From UBA10364 sp905182675 (GTDB taxonomy: Bacteria > Bacteroidota > Bacteroidia > Flavobacteriales > Schleiferiaceae): 64,000 nucleotides of DNA. Made by a program: the position numbers and the translations under genes. Every line of letters begins with the position of its first letter. Positions within the stretch are counted from its first letter, which is position 1. The DNA is taken from positions 1-64,000 of the forward strand of contig CAWVWE010000008.1 in the NCBI GenBank assembly GCA_963933975.1, written 5' to 3'. Shown piece by piece: positions 16,819 to 27,300 of the stretch. The notes under the pieces are model-generated. The model saw nothing but the letters and a program-made list of their open reading frames with translations. It ran no database searches and was not told the DNA's origin.

Positions 16819-18543
16819 ATGGAAAAAGCTACCTTATCAGTGCTTGAAATAGCTCATAAAAACGCCAAACTTTGGACCTCTTCCTTTTTCGATGAGGTAA
16901 CTCGTAAAGAAGCCCAACGCCTTATAGACTTAGGTGGAGATGAGCTTATCGAACCTTTCTATAAGGATTTAGACTTTGGAACTGGTGGTATGCGTGGCAT
17001 CATGGGTGCGGGAACAAACAGAATCAATCCGTATACGTTGGGTCTCGCAACACAAGGTTTAGCGACTTATGCACAGGAATTCTTTTCTAGAAAATCGCTT
17101 AAAGCAGCCATAGCCTTCGATAGTAGAAACAATTCCAAAGCTTTCGCACGTAAGGTAGCAGAGGTGCTTAGTGCTAATGGTGTACACACGTACTTGTTTG
17201 AAGAACTCCGTCCAACTCCTGAACTGTCTTTTGCAGTACGAGAACTGGGATGTGATTTCGGAATTGTGCTTACCGCCTCTCATAATCCCAAAGAGTATAA
17301 TGGATATAAAGTGTATTGGAATGATGGTGGTCAATTAGTGCCCCCGCATGATAGCGGTGTTATAGCCAAGGTACGTGCAACAAAATTTGAAGATATCAAT
17401 TGGAATGCTCAGGAAGATTTGATTGAACTCCTAGGTTCGAGTATGGACAAGAAGTACATCGATATGGTGGCTAATTTAACCATCAATGATATCGGAAAAG
17501 ACGAGCTGGACATCGTGTTTACCGCATTGCATGGTACATCGATTGTTAGCGTACCTCCTGCCCTAGCTCAAGCTGGGTTTAGGAACGTACAAATCGTAGA
17601 AAAGCAAGCTGTACCCGATGGAAACTTCCCTACAGTCGCAAGTCCTAACCCCGAAGAAAGTGCCGCTCTAGCGATGGCTGTAGCGCAAGCAGAGGCTACT
17701 AATGCAGATCTTGTAATAGGTTGTGATCCAGATACAGACCGTGTAGGGATTGCCGTAAATGACGGGACAGGTAGTATGCAATTACTCAACGGTAACGACA
17801 CTGCGGCCTTGCTGGTACATTACATACTGAGTCAAAAAGTCGCTAAAGGACAAATGCCCTCGAACGCCTTCACCGCTGCGACCATTGTAACTACAGATCT
17901 AATAGCCGATATCTCTATAAAATTTGGGGTTCCCTGCTACAGATGTTTAACAGGATTCAAATGGATAGCTGATCTGATCAAGAATAAGCCAGGAGAACAA
18001 TTCATCGTCGGTGGTGAGGAATCCTATGGCTACATGGTAGGTGATGCAGTGCGAGATAAAGATGCGGTGGCCTCTGCCGTTATGATTGCGGAGATGGCTG
18101 CTTATGCTAAATCAAAAGGCAAGACAGTTCTTCAACAGTTAGCGGACATTCATCGCGAGTTTGGACAGTATCAAGAACGCTTGATTTCTATTACGAAACA
18201 AGGGAGATCTGGTGCAGAGGAAATCGCCGTTATGATGACTTCGCTAAGAAACAATCCTCCTCAGATGTTAGGAGGATCTCCGGTGGCCATAGTTATAGAT
18301 CACGCCGTATCACAGCAGAAGGACCTGCGCTCAGGAACAACCATTTCAACGGAACTACCTTCGTCAAATGTATTGCAGTTTATCACCGAAGCCGGGGATA
18401 AGGTCAGTGCGCGACCATCCGGTACAGAGCCTAAGATAAAGTTCTATTTCTCAGTGCGTCAAACTACAGGCGAAAGCCATGCTGCAACAAAAGCGGAACT
18501 TGAGGCTAAGATTGATACCTTTATCAAGGAATTGAATCTCTAA
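16819..18543 (+). CDS. Phosphohexomutase (phosphoglucomutase/phosphomannomutase)
   Basis: Interconverts hexose 1-phosphate and 6-phosphate, feeding glycan and nucleotide-sugar synthesis. The 574-residue protein has all alpha-phosphohexomutase sites: the phosphoserine loop T-A-S-H-N-P-K-E-Y-N-G-Y (about 154-165), the metal loop G-C-D-P-D-T-D-R-V-G (about 303), the sugar-binding G-G-E-E-S-Y-G-Y (about 396), and the phosphate-binding R-P-S-G-T-E-P-K-I-K. An early F-G-T-G-G-M-R-G is also present. Length and motifs are closest to the PgcA/PGM2-like group. Glucose versus mannose specificity cannot be decided from motifs. The lipoprotein gene starts 7 bp after its stop. Confidence 0.93.
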   Translation: MEKATLSVLEIAHKNAKLWTSSFFDEVTRKEAQRLIDLGGDELIEPFYKDLDFGTGGMRGIMGAGTNRINPYTLGLATQGLATYAQEFFSRKSLKAAIAFDSRNNSKAFARKVAEVLSANGVHTYLFEELRPTPELSFAVRELGCDFGIVLTASHNPKEYNGYKVYWNDGGQLVPPHDSGVIAKVRATKFEDINWNAQEDLIELLGSSMDKKYIDMVANLTINDIGKDELDIVFTALHGTSIVSVPPALAQAGFRNVQIVEKQAVPDGNFPTVASPNPEESAALAMAVAQAEATNADLVIGCDPDTDRVGIAVNDGTGSMQLLNGNDTAALLVHYILSQKVAKGQMPSNAFTAATIVTTDLIADISIKFGVPCYRCLTGFKWIADLIKNKPGEQFIVGGEESYGYMVGDAVRDKDAVASAVMIAEMAAYAKSKGKTVLQQLADIHREFGQYQERLISITKQGRSGAEEIAVMMTSLRNNPPQMLGGSPVAIVIDHAVSQQKDLRSGTTISTELPSSNVLQFITEAGDKVSARPSGTEPKIKFYFSVRQTTGESHAATKAELEAKIDTFIKELNL

Positions 18544-18550
18544 GCAGCTT

Positions 18551-19738
18551 ATGAAACAGCTATTTATTATAGGGGCCATTTCGATGGTCCTTTTTTCGTG
18601 CTCAGAAGTAAAGGTTGACCTGAGGAGCACATCCATTCATCTTTTGGGATCTATTAAGCAAAATGACTCCTCCTTTGTAAGATTTAATGCGGAGCTCAGC
18701 CAAGACACTCTTTACATCAGAAATGGACTTGCTGAAACTATAACAGTCGTTCTGAGTGGAGAGGACACGTTAACGGGATCTTTTCCTGTTTTCGCTTCTG
18801 ATCTCTGGCTCCTTAAATCGGAACAGGGATACATTGGTGAATTTTATAGAACCGATGCTGAAAATTATAGACTACCCCTAGAATTTGTTGAAGGTGTTAT
18901 TGACTACCCTAACGCCACCACAGAATGGCCTGCACAGTATGCCATCAACAGAATGTCTCAGGAAGGCAATGTGAGTCCAGCATTACTACAATTAGGTCTT
19001 ACAGAAGGTGTTTTAACCGGCAGTATAGCGACATCTACTGGAGATTCACGCTTTCTTACAGGCTGGGAGACCGAAGCGGGATTTCAGTTGCAAGGATTTG
19101 ATGGACGTTTCATCTACAATGTTATCGCCCATGTCATTGGTGATTCTGTATGGGGGAATGTTTATTCAGGAAAGACAGGGTATTATTCTTTTCAGGGACG
19201 CACAGATGACCAAGCCGTGTTAGAAGATCCGAAAACCATGACAGAATTGGTTCCGGATTATTCACACATAGAGTGGCATTTACCAGACTTAAACGGAGAT
19301 ACTGTCCATTTTGACAGTAGAAACATCACCAAGCCGACCATCTTAGCCATTCAAGGCTCTTGGTGTCCTAACTGCATGGATGAAGGCCGTGTATTGGATG
19401 ATTTTTATAGAGAATTTAACGGAGATATCGAGGTGTACGGACTGAGTTATGAATACAGTGGAACGCTCGAAAAAGCGACAGAAGCCGTACAGAAAATGAA
19501 ACGTGACCTAGGGACCAGTTTTCCTATGGTGATTGCCACTTACTCCGCTAAACAGGATGCTAATTCGATTCTTCCTTTACAGCGTATTCGCAGCTACCCT
19601 ACCTCTATTCTTTTAGATGCCAAAGGCAATGTTATTAGTATTCACACAGGTTTTTATGGACCAAGCACGCGCGAATACGATGGCTATGTTAATCACATGC
19701 GCGTGCTATTAACGGATTTAGTTGTGGATAATGGCTGA
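18551..19738 (+). CDS. Thioredoxin-fold lipoprotein (TlpA-like)
   Basis: Predicted lipoprotein with a thiol-disulfide domain. The signal peptide ends in lipobox L-F-S-C (Cys17). Residues about 20-230 are a beta-rich domain without a recognised name. From about 235 to the end lies a TlpA/AhpC-like thioredoxin fold with active site W-C-P-N-C after I-L-A-I-Q-G-S (about residue 270), and R-S-Y-P-T-S near 353 supplying the cis-proline. Bacteroidota often carry such proteins with an extra N-terminal domain; their exact targets are mostly unknown. It overlaps the next gene by 8 nt. Confidence 0.82.
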   Translation: MKQLFIIGAISMVLFSCSEVKVDLRSTSIHLLGSIKQNDSSFVRFNAELSQDTLYIRNGLAETITVVLSGEDTLTGSFPVFASDLWLLKSEQGYIGEFYRTDAENYRLPLEFVEGVIDYPNATTEWPAQYAINRMSQEGNVSPALLQLGLTEGVLTGSIATSTGDSRFLTGWETEAGFQLQGFDGRFIYNVIAHVIGDSVWGNVYSGKTGYYSFQGRTDDQAVLEDPKTMTELVPDYSHIEWHLPDLNGDTVHFDSRNITKPTILAIQGSWCPNCMDEGRVLDDFYREFNGDIEVYGLSYEYSGTLEKATEAVQKMKRDLGTSFPMVIATYSAKQDANSILPLQRIRSYPTSILLDAKGNVISIHTGFYGPSTREYDGYVNHMRVLLTDLVVDNG

Positions 19739-20240
19739 TTATCTTGACCTCTTACTACCTAATTTCAAGGAAACATCAAAGTCCAAGAGAAAAGAGAATA
19801 ACTCTTTTTTCAAACGACTTAGAGGTAAGGATACAAAATCAATAGACCGTGTTTTTCATGAGCAGCATGAGCAAGTATTCGCGGAGACGGATTGCTTAAA
19901 GTGTGCCCGATGCTGCAGAGCAACAGGACCGCTCCTTACGAAACAGGACATCACAAGAATCAGTGGAAAACAAGGAATGAAACCTGTTGAATTTGAGCGA
20001 ACGTACCTAAAAAAAGACGAAGATGGAGATTGGGTTATGAAAAGCCTGCCATGCCCTTTTTTGGACCGCAACACGAACGCTTGTAACATCTATGAATATC
20101 GACCTAAAGCATGTCGAGAATTTCCCCACACGGACAGGCAACACATGAAAGGAATCCTAGACCTTACCGAGGTCAATGTTAGACACTGTCCTGCCGTGTT
20201 TGAAATGGTAGAAAGAATGAAGAGCAATGGGCCTGATTAG
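19731..20240 (+). CDS. YkgJ-family cysteine cluster protein
   Basis: Small cytoplasmic protein of the CxxCxxCC zinc/iron-chelating family. The ATG at 19731 overlaps the upstream stop (ATGGCTGA) and gives 169 residues; an ATG at 19722 is also possible. The cysteine core D-C-L-K-C-A-R-C-C-R is followed by P-C-P-F-L-D and then N-A-C-N-I-Y-E-Y-R-P-K-A-C-R-E-F, so about seven cysteines could form a metal site. The biochemical role of the family is unclear. Its stop overlaps the end of the converging symporter gene by 4 nt. Confidence 0.85.
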   Translation: MADYLDLLLPNFKETSKSKRKENNSFFKRLRGKDTKSIDRVFHEQHEQVFAETDCLKCARCCRATGPLLTKQDITRISGKQGMKPVEFERTYLKKDEDGDWVMKSLPCPFLDRNTNACNIYEYRPKACREFPHTDRQHMKGILDLTEVNVRHCPAVFEMVERMKSNGPD

Positions 20241-21892
20241 GCCTTAATCGGATCCCTATTGAACCATTGCTCCATAGTAAATGAAAGCAATAATACAGTG
20301 AGTGAGCCAATCACATTATACCATAAGTATCCAATGGAAATCACCTCAATCGTATTCAGGTAGTGACAAGTTAAAACGGTCGCCTGTGCGGTAAGACCTG
20401 CTATGAAAATCGACTTCGCTCCAATAGATTTAATAAATAGGCCTACCAGGAATATTCCCAGAATGGTTCCGTAAAACAGACTCCCTAACACATTGACCAA
20501 TTGTATTAAATTTTCATACAATGGTGCCGCTAAGGCAACGAAAATGGCGGCAATGCCCCATACTGCCGTGAGTCCTCGAATTACTCTTTTTTCATTGTGC
20601 TTCTTACTACCCCAAAATACACTGAAGTAGTCTACATAGGTCGTAGTTGCTAACGCACTTACTTCTCCAGCTGTAGATGACATAGCGGCACTGATGATGA
20701 CCGCCAGGAGCAACCCGATCAAACCTTTGGGTAAGAAGTTTAGAATAAAGGTGACAAACACATAGTCCATATCCTTGGACTGGAAATTTGGAATAGCAGC
20801 CTCTAGTTTAGACATGTACTCAGAACGTAATTCCTCTTGCTCGTTTGCGAGGGAACGTGCTGCGTCCCAGTTGGCGGCAAATAATGCTGTTTTTTTAGCC
20901 TGAAAAACCTCAGCAAAAGAAGCTTCTATCTGGGCTAGTTCATATTGTACCTCCATGGGAGCCCTGGCTGTTTCTGTAGTGTTAAAGAAGACAGGCGGCT
21001 GAATAAATTGGTAAAAAACAAAGAGCAGCACCCCTATGGAAAGGATGGAAAACTGCATAGGAACTTTAAAAACACCATTAAAAAGTAATCCCAGTTTACT
21101 CGTACGCTCCTCCCCGGCACCTAAATATCGCTGTACCTGACTCTGATCTGTTCCTAAATAACTCAATGACAAAAACAATCCTCCAGCAAGGCCCGACCAA
21201 ATGGTATACCTAGTACTTGGATCTAAGGAGGTATCTACGATACGCAGTTTACCCATTTCGCCAGCGATATAGTACGCATCAGCCATACTTACTGGGATTC
21301 GATCTATCAGAATAAAAGTAGCTATTGCCATACCGATAAGTATCGTAGCCATTTGCCATTTCTGAGTAACGGCAACAGCTGCTGATCCGCCGGAAACCGT
21401 ATAAAAAAGTACAATGACCCCAATTAAAACAATCATCAGGTTTAACGGAAGATTCATTGCCGCAGAAAGCACAATAGCTGGTGCGAAAATGGTGATTCCT
21501 GCCGAGAGTCCACGAGATGTGAGAAACAGTGCTGCCGTAAAAAGTCTTGTTTTACGATCGAAGCGCTGCTCTAAGAATTGGTAGGCTGTGATGGCGCGCA
21601 TTTTACGATAGGCAGGAACAAAAAATACACTTACCAGAATTACAGCCAAAGGCATTCCAAAATAAAACTGGATAAACCCCATATCATGCGCGTAAGCCTG
21701 ACCAGGAGTTGAAAGAAACGTAATGGCTGATGCTTGAGTGGCCATGATACCCAGCCCTATGGTCATCGCACCTACATTTTTTGAACCACTCAATAGTTCA
21801 CCTGCGGACGCGCTTGTGCGGGTTTTATAGACACCATACCCTACTATTAATCCTAGGGTTGCCAGTAAAACGATCCAGTCTATCAGATGCAT
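20237..21892 (-). CDS. Sodium:solute symporter (SSS family)
   Basis: Inner-membrane sodium-coupled transporter of 551 residues with about 13 predicted helices. Family features include S-A-I-T-F-L-S-T-P-G-Q-A-Y near residue 55, the Y-L-G-T-D-Q-S-Q-V-Q-R-Y-L signature about residue 250, and S-A-A-M-S-S-T-A-G-E-V-S-A-L near 410. A soluble, charged, helical stretch at about residues 305-375 interrupts the helices. The preceding 39-residue membrane ORF ends directly before this start codon (TAA then ATG), and the PIG-L gene precedes that, so all three are likely one transcript. Substrate unknown; an amino-sugar or glycan product would fit the neighbour, but this is inference. Confidence 0.88.
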   Translation of the reverse strand: MHLIDWIVLLATLGLIVGYGVYKTRTSASAGELLSGSKNVGAMTIGLGIMATQASAITFLSTPGQAYAHDMGFIQFYFGMPLAVILVSVFFVPAYRKMRAITAYQFLEQRFDRKTRLFTAALFLTSRGLSAGITIFAPAIVLSAAMNLPLNLMIVLIGVIVLFYTVSGGSAAVAVTQKWQMATILIGMAIATFILIDRIPVSMADAYYIAGEMGKLRIVDTSLDPSTRYTIWSGLAGGLFLSLSYLGTDQSQVQRYLGAGEERTSKLGLLFNGVFKVPMQFSILSIGVLLFVFYQFIQPPVFFNTTETARAPMEVQYELAQIEASFAEVFQAKKTALFAANWDAARSLANEQEELRSEYMSKLEAAIPNFQSKDMDYVFVTFILNFLPKGLIGLLLAVIISAAMSSTAGEVSALATTTYVDYFSVFWGSKKHNEKRVIRGLTAVWGIAAIFVALAAPLYENLIQLVNVLGSLFYGTILGIFLVGLFIKSIGAKSIFIAGLTAQATVLTCHYLNTIEVISIGYLWYNVIGSLTVLLLSFTMEQWFNRDPIKA

Positions 21893-22012
21893 TTATACAA
21901 ATTGACGGGTAACGTAGTAAAACAATACAATCTCCGCTACTAATAACGCGATGACAGCTATGTAATATTTTTTCCAATTAATAATGGATGAATTGGTCGT
22001 CTTAATGGTCAT
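21893..22012 (-). CDS. 39-residue single-pass membrane peptide
   Basis: A short ORF bridging the PIG-L and symporter genes. It starts with ATG at 22012 inside the last codons of the PIG-L gene (11-nt overlap) and its TAA directly abuts the symporter ATG. The peptide has a polar, weakly basic N-terminus (M-T-I-K-T-T-N-S-S), then W-K-K-Y-Y and one hydrophobic helix I-A-V-I-A-L-L-V-A-E-I-V-L-F-Y-Y, and ends R-Q-F-V. The exact fit between two genes and the clean topology argue for a real gene. A role as a small transporter-associated subunit is inferred only from position. No family was recognised. Confidence 0.65.
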   Translation of the reverse strand: MTIKTTNSSIINWKKYYIAVIALLVAEIVLFYYVTRQFV

Positions 22013-24392
22013 AATGTAATATGTTTTGTAATATTCTAAGTGCTCCTGGAACTCCTGCTGGTAGCTCTCTAAAAAGTGATAAACCAGTGTAAATTACGGA
22101 ACCTTTACCATAATCTGCCACAACAGTAGAGTTTGGATATATAATTCCGGTACTTTCCTCAATGGAGAATACAGTCGTGAATGATTCATTTACCACCGGA
22201 AAATATAAACCTCTTTCCTGTACCCATTGTTCGAAATCTGCGCTGATAAGTTCATTGGGTTCCATAGTTAATGAATGACTACCTATACTAACAGGCGCAT
22301 ATTCTTCTGTGACCCTGTCACGTCCTATTGTCAAGGGCACTGGTAAAGGCAACTCCATGCCTGCTCTACCTGCTGTTGTGTATGTCACAACAAAGTTACC
22401 GCCACCTTCTACATAAGTGGTTATGCGGTCCTTTGATTCCATAAGCCAGGGCTCTGTATTAAAGGCACGTATACCGACTAAAACAGCATCCACAACCTCC
22501 CAAAGCTCAGGAGTATCCTCCGTGATTTTGACAACGTCGTAACCCACACTCACCAGGGTTTCATCCATTTGATCTCCCGCACCTTCTATATACCCAACTC
22601 TAATACGTTTACTATCCAAATCTAAAACAGACAGTGTTGATCGTGCGTCTCGATATCTATAATGAGTACCTATGTGAGGATAACTAACCGCGTGTTTTTC
22701 TGGCATCAGTTGAGTAACTACCAATCCATTTATGCCCTTGGTGGCTTCGCTTAAATTCATCTCAAATCTTCCTAGAGGCAGCTTTGCTGGTACTATTTCC
22801 TCAAAATGATTCCATCCTTCTTTGAGGTTTTCTGAAAGAGAATGCTCCCAAATCAAGGTTTGTCCAGAGGGTAATACAGCACTCACGCTCCAATGATACA
22901 AACCATCTTTTTGTGCATAAACGGAGTAACCTATAAGGCTCTTCTTTCCGTTATTCCAATACACACTTTGATTAAATTTCGCATGTAATATAGGGTCAAC
23001 TGCGACCACTTCTCTATACTCTCCTATGGCACGGTCTGTCAACTTGGCGATGGGTTTCATGAAAAGCATAATGATGTCATCTCCTATTTCAAGACGAACT
23101 CGAGCGTGATCAAAGACTTCACCTGTAGAACCTGTAATTACGTTTAAGTCAGCCTCTAATTTAAAACCATCTGGTCCCAACAATTGAGGAGGGTTAAGTC
23201 CCATTGCTTTGTTTTGTGTTTTCACTGAAGCTACATACACATCAACTTCTGATGACATGACTTGTAGTTCAACCAATGCTTCGAATTCAGCATCGGACGG
23301 TAACGGGTTTATCGAAGTGTAATATTCTGCATATAACCCTGTCAGGTGCAACATAACTCGCTGCCATCGCTGGTAGCGGTCTGACAATCCCGAATTAGAC
23401 TCTAAGATGCCTCGGCCTAACGCCGCCCATTGAGCAATGGCTTGATCTTGATCTCCAATTTCTAATGCGAAAGACGCATCCTGCGCCATCCTACTGTTTT
23501 CATCTGTTGCACGCTCTTCTAACTCGAGGTAACTCTCGAGATCTGCTTCACCCCAGAGTTTTTTAAAATATTCCTCTCTCGGTCCACGGTTGATGGGTAC
23601 TCCAAAACCCTGGCACTTGTGCATCGACCTTGCTGCATCTCCAATAGCACCATAAGAATCCCCATGCAGAGGATCAAAACCACTCAGGTCCAAATGCACT
23701 GCTTCAGGGTCATCCTTTAGGGTTTTATCCCACCAGATAGAGGTATTCCACCATACTCCTCCCACCTCCCAAGGGAGCATCTCGGTGATAAATGCTGAAT
23801 CACCGGCAAGCTTAGCACATTCTATCGCTAATTCTGCAGAGGCTGTGTGATGCCCATGACCAGCGCGCGAATCCGGAGGAAAACGAGTAATGATAAAGTC
23901 AGGTTGTAATTCTCTAATTGCTTGAACGACTTGACGTACTAAATCTTTGTGATTCCATTTCGTCCAAACCTCGTCTACACTTTTAGAGTATCCGAAGTCT
24001 AACGCATCCGTGAAACGTTGATTACCACCATCTATAGCTCTTGCTGCGCGGAGTTCATGTTCCCGTATAACCCCTAGGTTTTCTCCCAATTCGTCACCAA
24101 GTAGGTTTTGACCTCCTGAACCTTTGGTCAAGCTTAGATACGTCGTTTCTGCGTCTAAAGCGTTGGACAACCAGGCTATAAGTCTAGTATTTTCATCATC
24201 TGGATGGGCTGCTAGGTAAAGTACCCTTTTACCAGAACTAAACCGCTGCATTTCGGCCATCGCTTGGCTCTGCGACAGAGGTGAATATTGTGCAACTAAT
24301 TGATTCCCAAAAAAGAAGGCCAATGACATTGCTAAACCTCTAACAATTGCGTTTGTGGGTGTTATATTCGTGCACCTATTAGGAGACATCAT
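22002..24392 (-). CDS. PIG-L/LmbE-family deacetylase with GATase-like C-terminus
   Basis: Predicted exported zinc-dependent N-deacetylase acting on GlcNAc-type substrates. With the ATG at 24392 the product has 796 residues and a signal peptide ending near L-V-A-Q (about residue 35). An internal ATG at 24329 has a better Shine-Dalgarno (AGAGG, 7 nt upstream) but would cut the signal peptide short. The LmbE core has A-A-H-P-D-D-E-N-T (about 60) and the second metal motif G-H-G-H-H-T-A-S (about 182). The C-terminal third contains strands such as R-V-G-Y-I-E-G-A-G-D-Q and Y-V-E-G-G-G-N-F-V-V-T-Y, like a class I glutamine-amidotransferase fold without an obvious catalytic Cys. The usual Bacteroidota homologues are also about 800 residues. 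Confidence 0.85.
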   Translation of the reverse strand: MMSPNRCTNITPTNAIVRGLAMSLAFFFGNQLVAQYSPLSQSQAMAEMQRFSSGKRVLYLAAHPDDENTRLIAWLSNALDAETTYLSLTKGSGGQNLLGDELGENLGVIREHELRAARAIDGGNQRFTDALDFGYSKSVDEVWTKWNHKDLVRQVVQAIRELQPDFIITRFPPDSRAGHGHHTASAELAIECAKLAGDSAFITEMLPWEVGGVWWNTSIWWDKTLKDDPEAVHLDLSGFDPLHGDSYGAIGDAARSMHKCQGFGVPINRGPREEYFKKLWGEADLESYLELEERATDENSRMAQDASFALEIGDQDQAIAQWAALGRGILESNSGLSDRYQRWQRVMLHLTGLYAEYYTSINPLPSDAEFEALVELQVMSSEVDVYVASVKTQNKAMGLNPPQLLGPDGFKLEADLNVITGSTGEVFDHARVRLEIGDDIIMLFMKPIAKLTDRAIGEYREVVAVDPILHAKFNQSVYWNNGKKSLIGYSVYAQKDGLYHWSVSAVLPSGQTLIWEHSLSENLKEGWNHFEEIVPAKLPLGRFEMNLSEATKGINGLVVTQLMPEKHAVSYPHIGTHYRYRDARSTLSVLDLDSKRIRVGYIEGAGDQMDETLVSVGYDVVKITEDTPELWEVVDAVLVGIRAFNTEPWLMESKDRITTYVEGGGNFVVTYTTAGRAGMELPLPVPLTIGRDRVTEEYAPVSIGSHSLTMEPNELISADFEQWVQERGLYFPVVNESFTTVFSIEESTGIIYPNSTVVADYGKGSVIYTGLSLFRELPAGVPGALRILQNILHYDH

Positions 24393-27300
24393 ATGAAAAT
24401 ATTTTTTAGCATTTTATTAGTTTTAACAGCCTTTTCCGCTGCTGCACAGCATACGTTAAAGCTAAAGTCGGGCACCTATCAATTGGCTGAAGGCTCATTT
24501 TTACAATTAAACGCCAGTAAAGTGACCTACGGTGTAGCGCTATGGGACCGACATGTACTTGCCGAAGATAAAAAAGCGTTGGCGGATTTAGGCGTAGAAC
24601 TCTTTCATTATTTACCTGAAAACTCATTTGAGGTAAGAATTCCTAAAGGCGTAACATCAGCTCAACTCAAAACAGCAGGTGTATCCTCATTTACAGCATG
24701 GACACCTCGAATGAAGTTAGATGGTCCCATATGTAACACTAATTTCCCTCAATGGGCAGTTTTAAACGATGGCAGAGTGGCTGTACAGTTCTACACCGCA
24801 CCAGAATTCAATACTCTTCCTTCTTACTTGAAATTAGTAACGGACTTAAATGATGGCTGGTATAGTGGCGTCTTAACGTCAAGTAAACTTGAGGATTTGG
24901 CAAAAAATGAATTTGTTCTTTTTATACAAGCCATTGAAGAGCCTGGTTCTGCGGAAAACGATAATTCACGAGCGGCCTCAAGGGTAGCTTTTATGCAGCG
25001 TGATCAGGGTTTTGACGGGACCAATGTTGTCGTTGGTCTTGGAGATGATGGTGATATAGGGCCACATGATGATTATCGAGGAAGATTAACCTCACTTGGA
25101 GGCACCTCTATAGGCGATCATGGAGACCACGTCGCTGGAACCATTTTTGGCGCTGGTAATATTGATCCCGACGGAGCAGGATCTGCCACTGGAGCTACAA
25201 TGATTTATTATGATTATCCGAGTAACCTGAGTAACATTGATAGCCATTATAACCTGTATGGTATACGTGTAACAAACAGCTCTTATTCGAATGGTTGTAA
25301 TGCTGGATATACATCCTATGCGCAGCAGATGGATAAGGATATTATTGACAATGTTGCACTAATGCACGTTTTTAGTGCCGGAAATAGCAACGGATCAAAC
25401 TGTAACTATGGTGCCGGATCCCAATGGGGAAATGTTACTGGTGGGCATAAACAAGGTAAAAATGTCGTTGCTACAGCTAATTTGACAAGTTTAGATGTCA
25501 TTGCAGGCTCGTCATCTAGAGGACCAGCAGCAGACGGACGTATCAAACCTGATTTAGCAGCGGTTGGAACCAATGTATATTCCACAATAGACGGTAATAC
25601 TTATGGGTTAAAAACTGGAACATCCATGTCAGCACCAGGTGTAGCTGGATTCTTTTCAGTGCTCCATAATGCTTTTGATGAGTTGCAAAACGACACAGCA
25701 AAAGGTGGCTTATTGAAGGGGATTGCAATGAATACTGCAGACGATCTAGGGAATAATGGACCTGACTACATCTATGGATACGGAAGGGTGAATGCTCGAC
25801 GTGCCATTCGTGTCATTAAGGACACCTTGTTCTTTACCTCAACTGCTTCAACTGGTGATACAACTACGTTCAATATTACCTTACCGAACGGAGTAGAAAG
25901 CTTCAGAACTATGTTGTATTGGACTGATAAAGAAGGTTCCTTATTTGCTTCGAAGGCTTTAGTTAACAATTTAGACTTTCTGGTCACTGACCTCACAAAT
26001 AATGTATCCTATCAACCATGGGTACTCAATCCCGCGGCTAATGCAACTACCCTCAACAACAACGCTGTTAGAGGATTGGATACTTTAAATAATGCAGAAC
26101 AAGTCACCATAATGAACCCTAGTGCTGGTGATTATTCACTTACCGTATATGGCACTAATATTCCCACTGGTCCACAAGAATTTTTCGTCATTTATGATAT
26201 GGAAGTGGCAGAAGTAGCATTAGTCTACCCGCACGATCATGTACCTATGACACCCGGAGCAACCGTAGTTCGATGGGATGGAAAAACAACAGGGCTTACC
26301 TGGCAATTTTCCTCTGACCATGGTGCTAATTGGTCGAGTCTTTCGTTGAGTACGATTTCCAATCGTCCTATGGCGAATTGGACCGTGCCTAATAATCCGA
26401 CCGACGGAGCCTACCTCAGGGTAATATCAGGAACTGATACCTCAACCGCGGGTCCGTTTACAATCATACAACAACCCACCGGTCTTACCTTAGACTGGGT
26501 TTGTCCAGATAGTCTTAAGATCACGATCAGTCCTGTAACCTCCGCAACAGATTATACAGCCTATATATTAGGAACTAAATACATGGATTCTGTTTACACA
26601 GATACCATCAACTCCATGGTAATACCATATTCACCAACTGTAGATACCTGGATTTCAGGAAGTGGTAATTTTAATGGCGCGCCAGGAAAACGAGCGTATG
26701 CGATAGAATTACCTGCGGGAACCTTCGGTTGTCCATTAGCCAGAGATGCTAGCTTAACGGAAATAATTAATCCGCAACTGGTCAGCAGCTGTCAGAGTCA
26801 AGTTATTGATATTACGGTTTTATTGACGAACCCTTCTACCTCTACGGTAGATACCATACCAGTTGCTTATAGCTTTAATGGATCAACAGTTAGAGACACT
26901 TTATTCGCATCTCTTTTACCGTACGCGGACTCTGCATTTGTGTTTTCAACGCCTATTATTTGGTCCGGAACCAGCAATCAGAATATCACAGCATGGAGTG
27001 AAATGAGCGGAGACATGAATGCTTTAAATGATACCATTTTCCAAAATATCACCTACTTAAACTCCGTTTTATATAGTATGCCATTTGTGCAAAGTTTCGA
27101 CAGCTATAATTCGTGTCCTGTAAACACAAACTGTGGAGGAACAGTCTGTAGCCTTGGTGGAAATTGGAAAAATTTGACCAATGGTACAGAGGATGATATT
27201 GATTGGAGAACCAACCAAGGAGGGACAGCTTCCAGTGGTACAGGACCTGGATCTGACTTTGGCGGAAGCGGTAAGTATTTATATTTAGAAGCCTCAGGAA

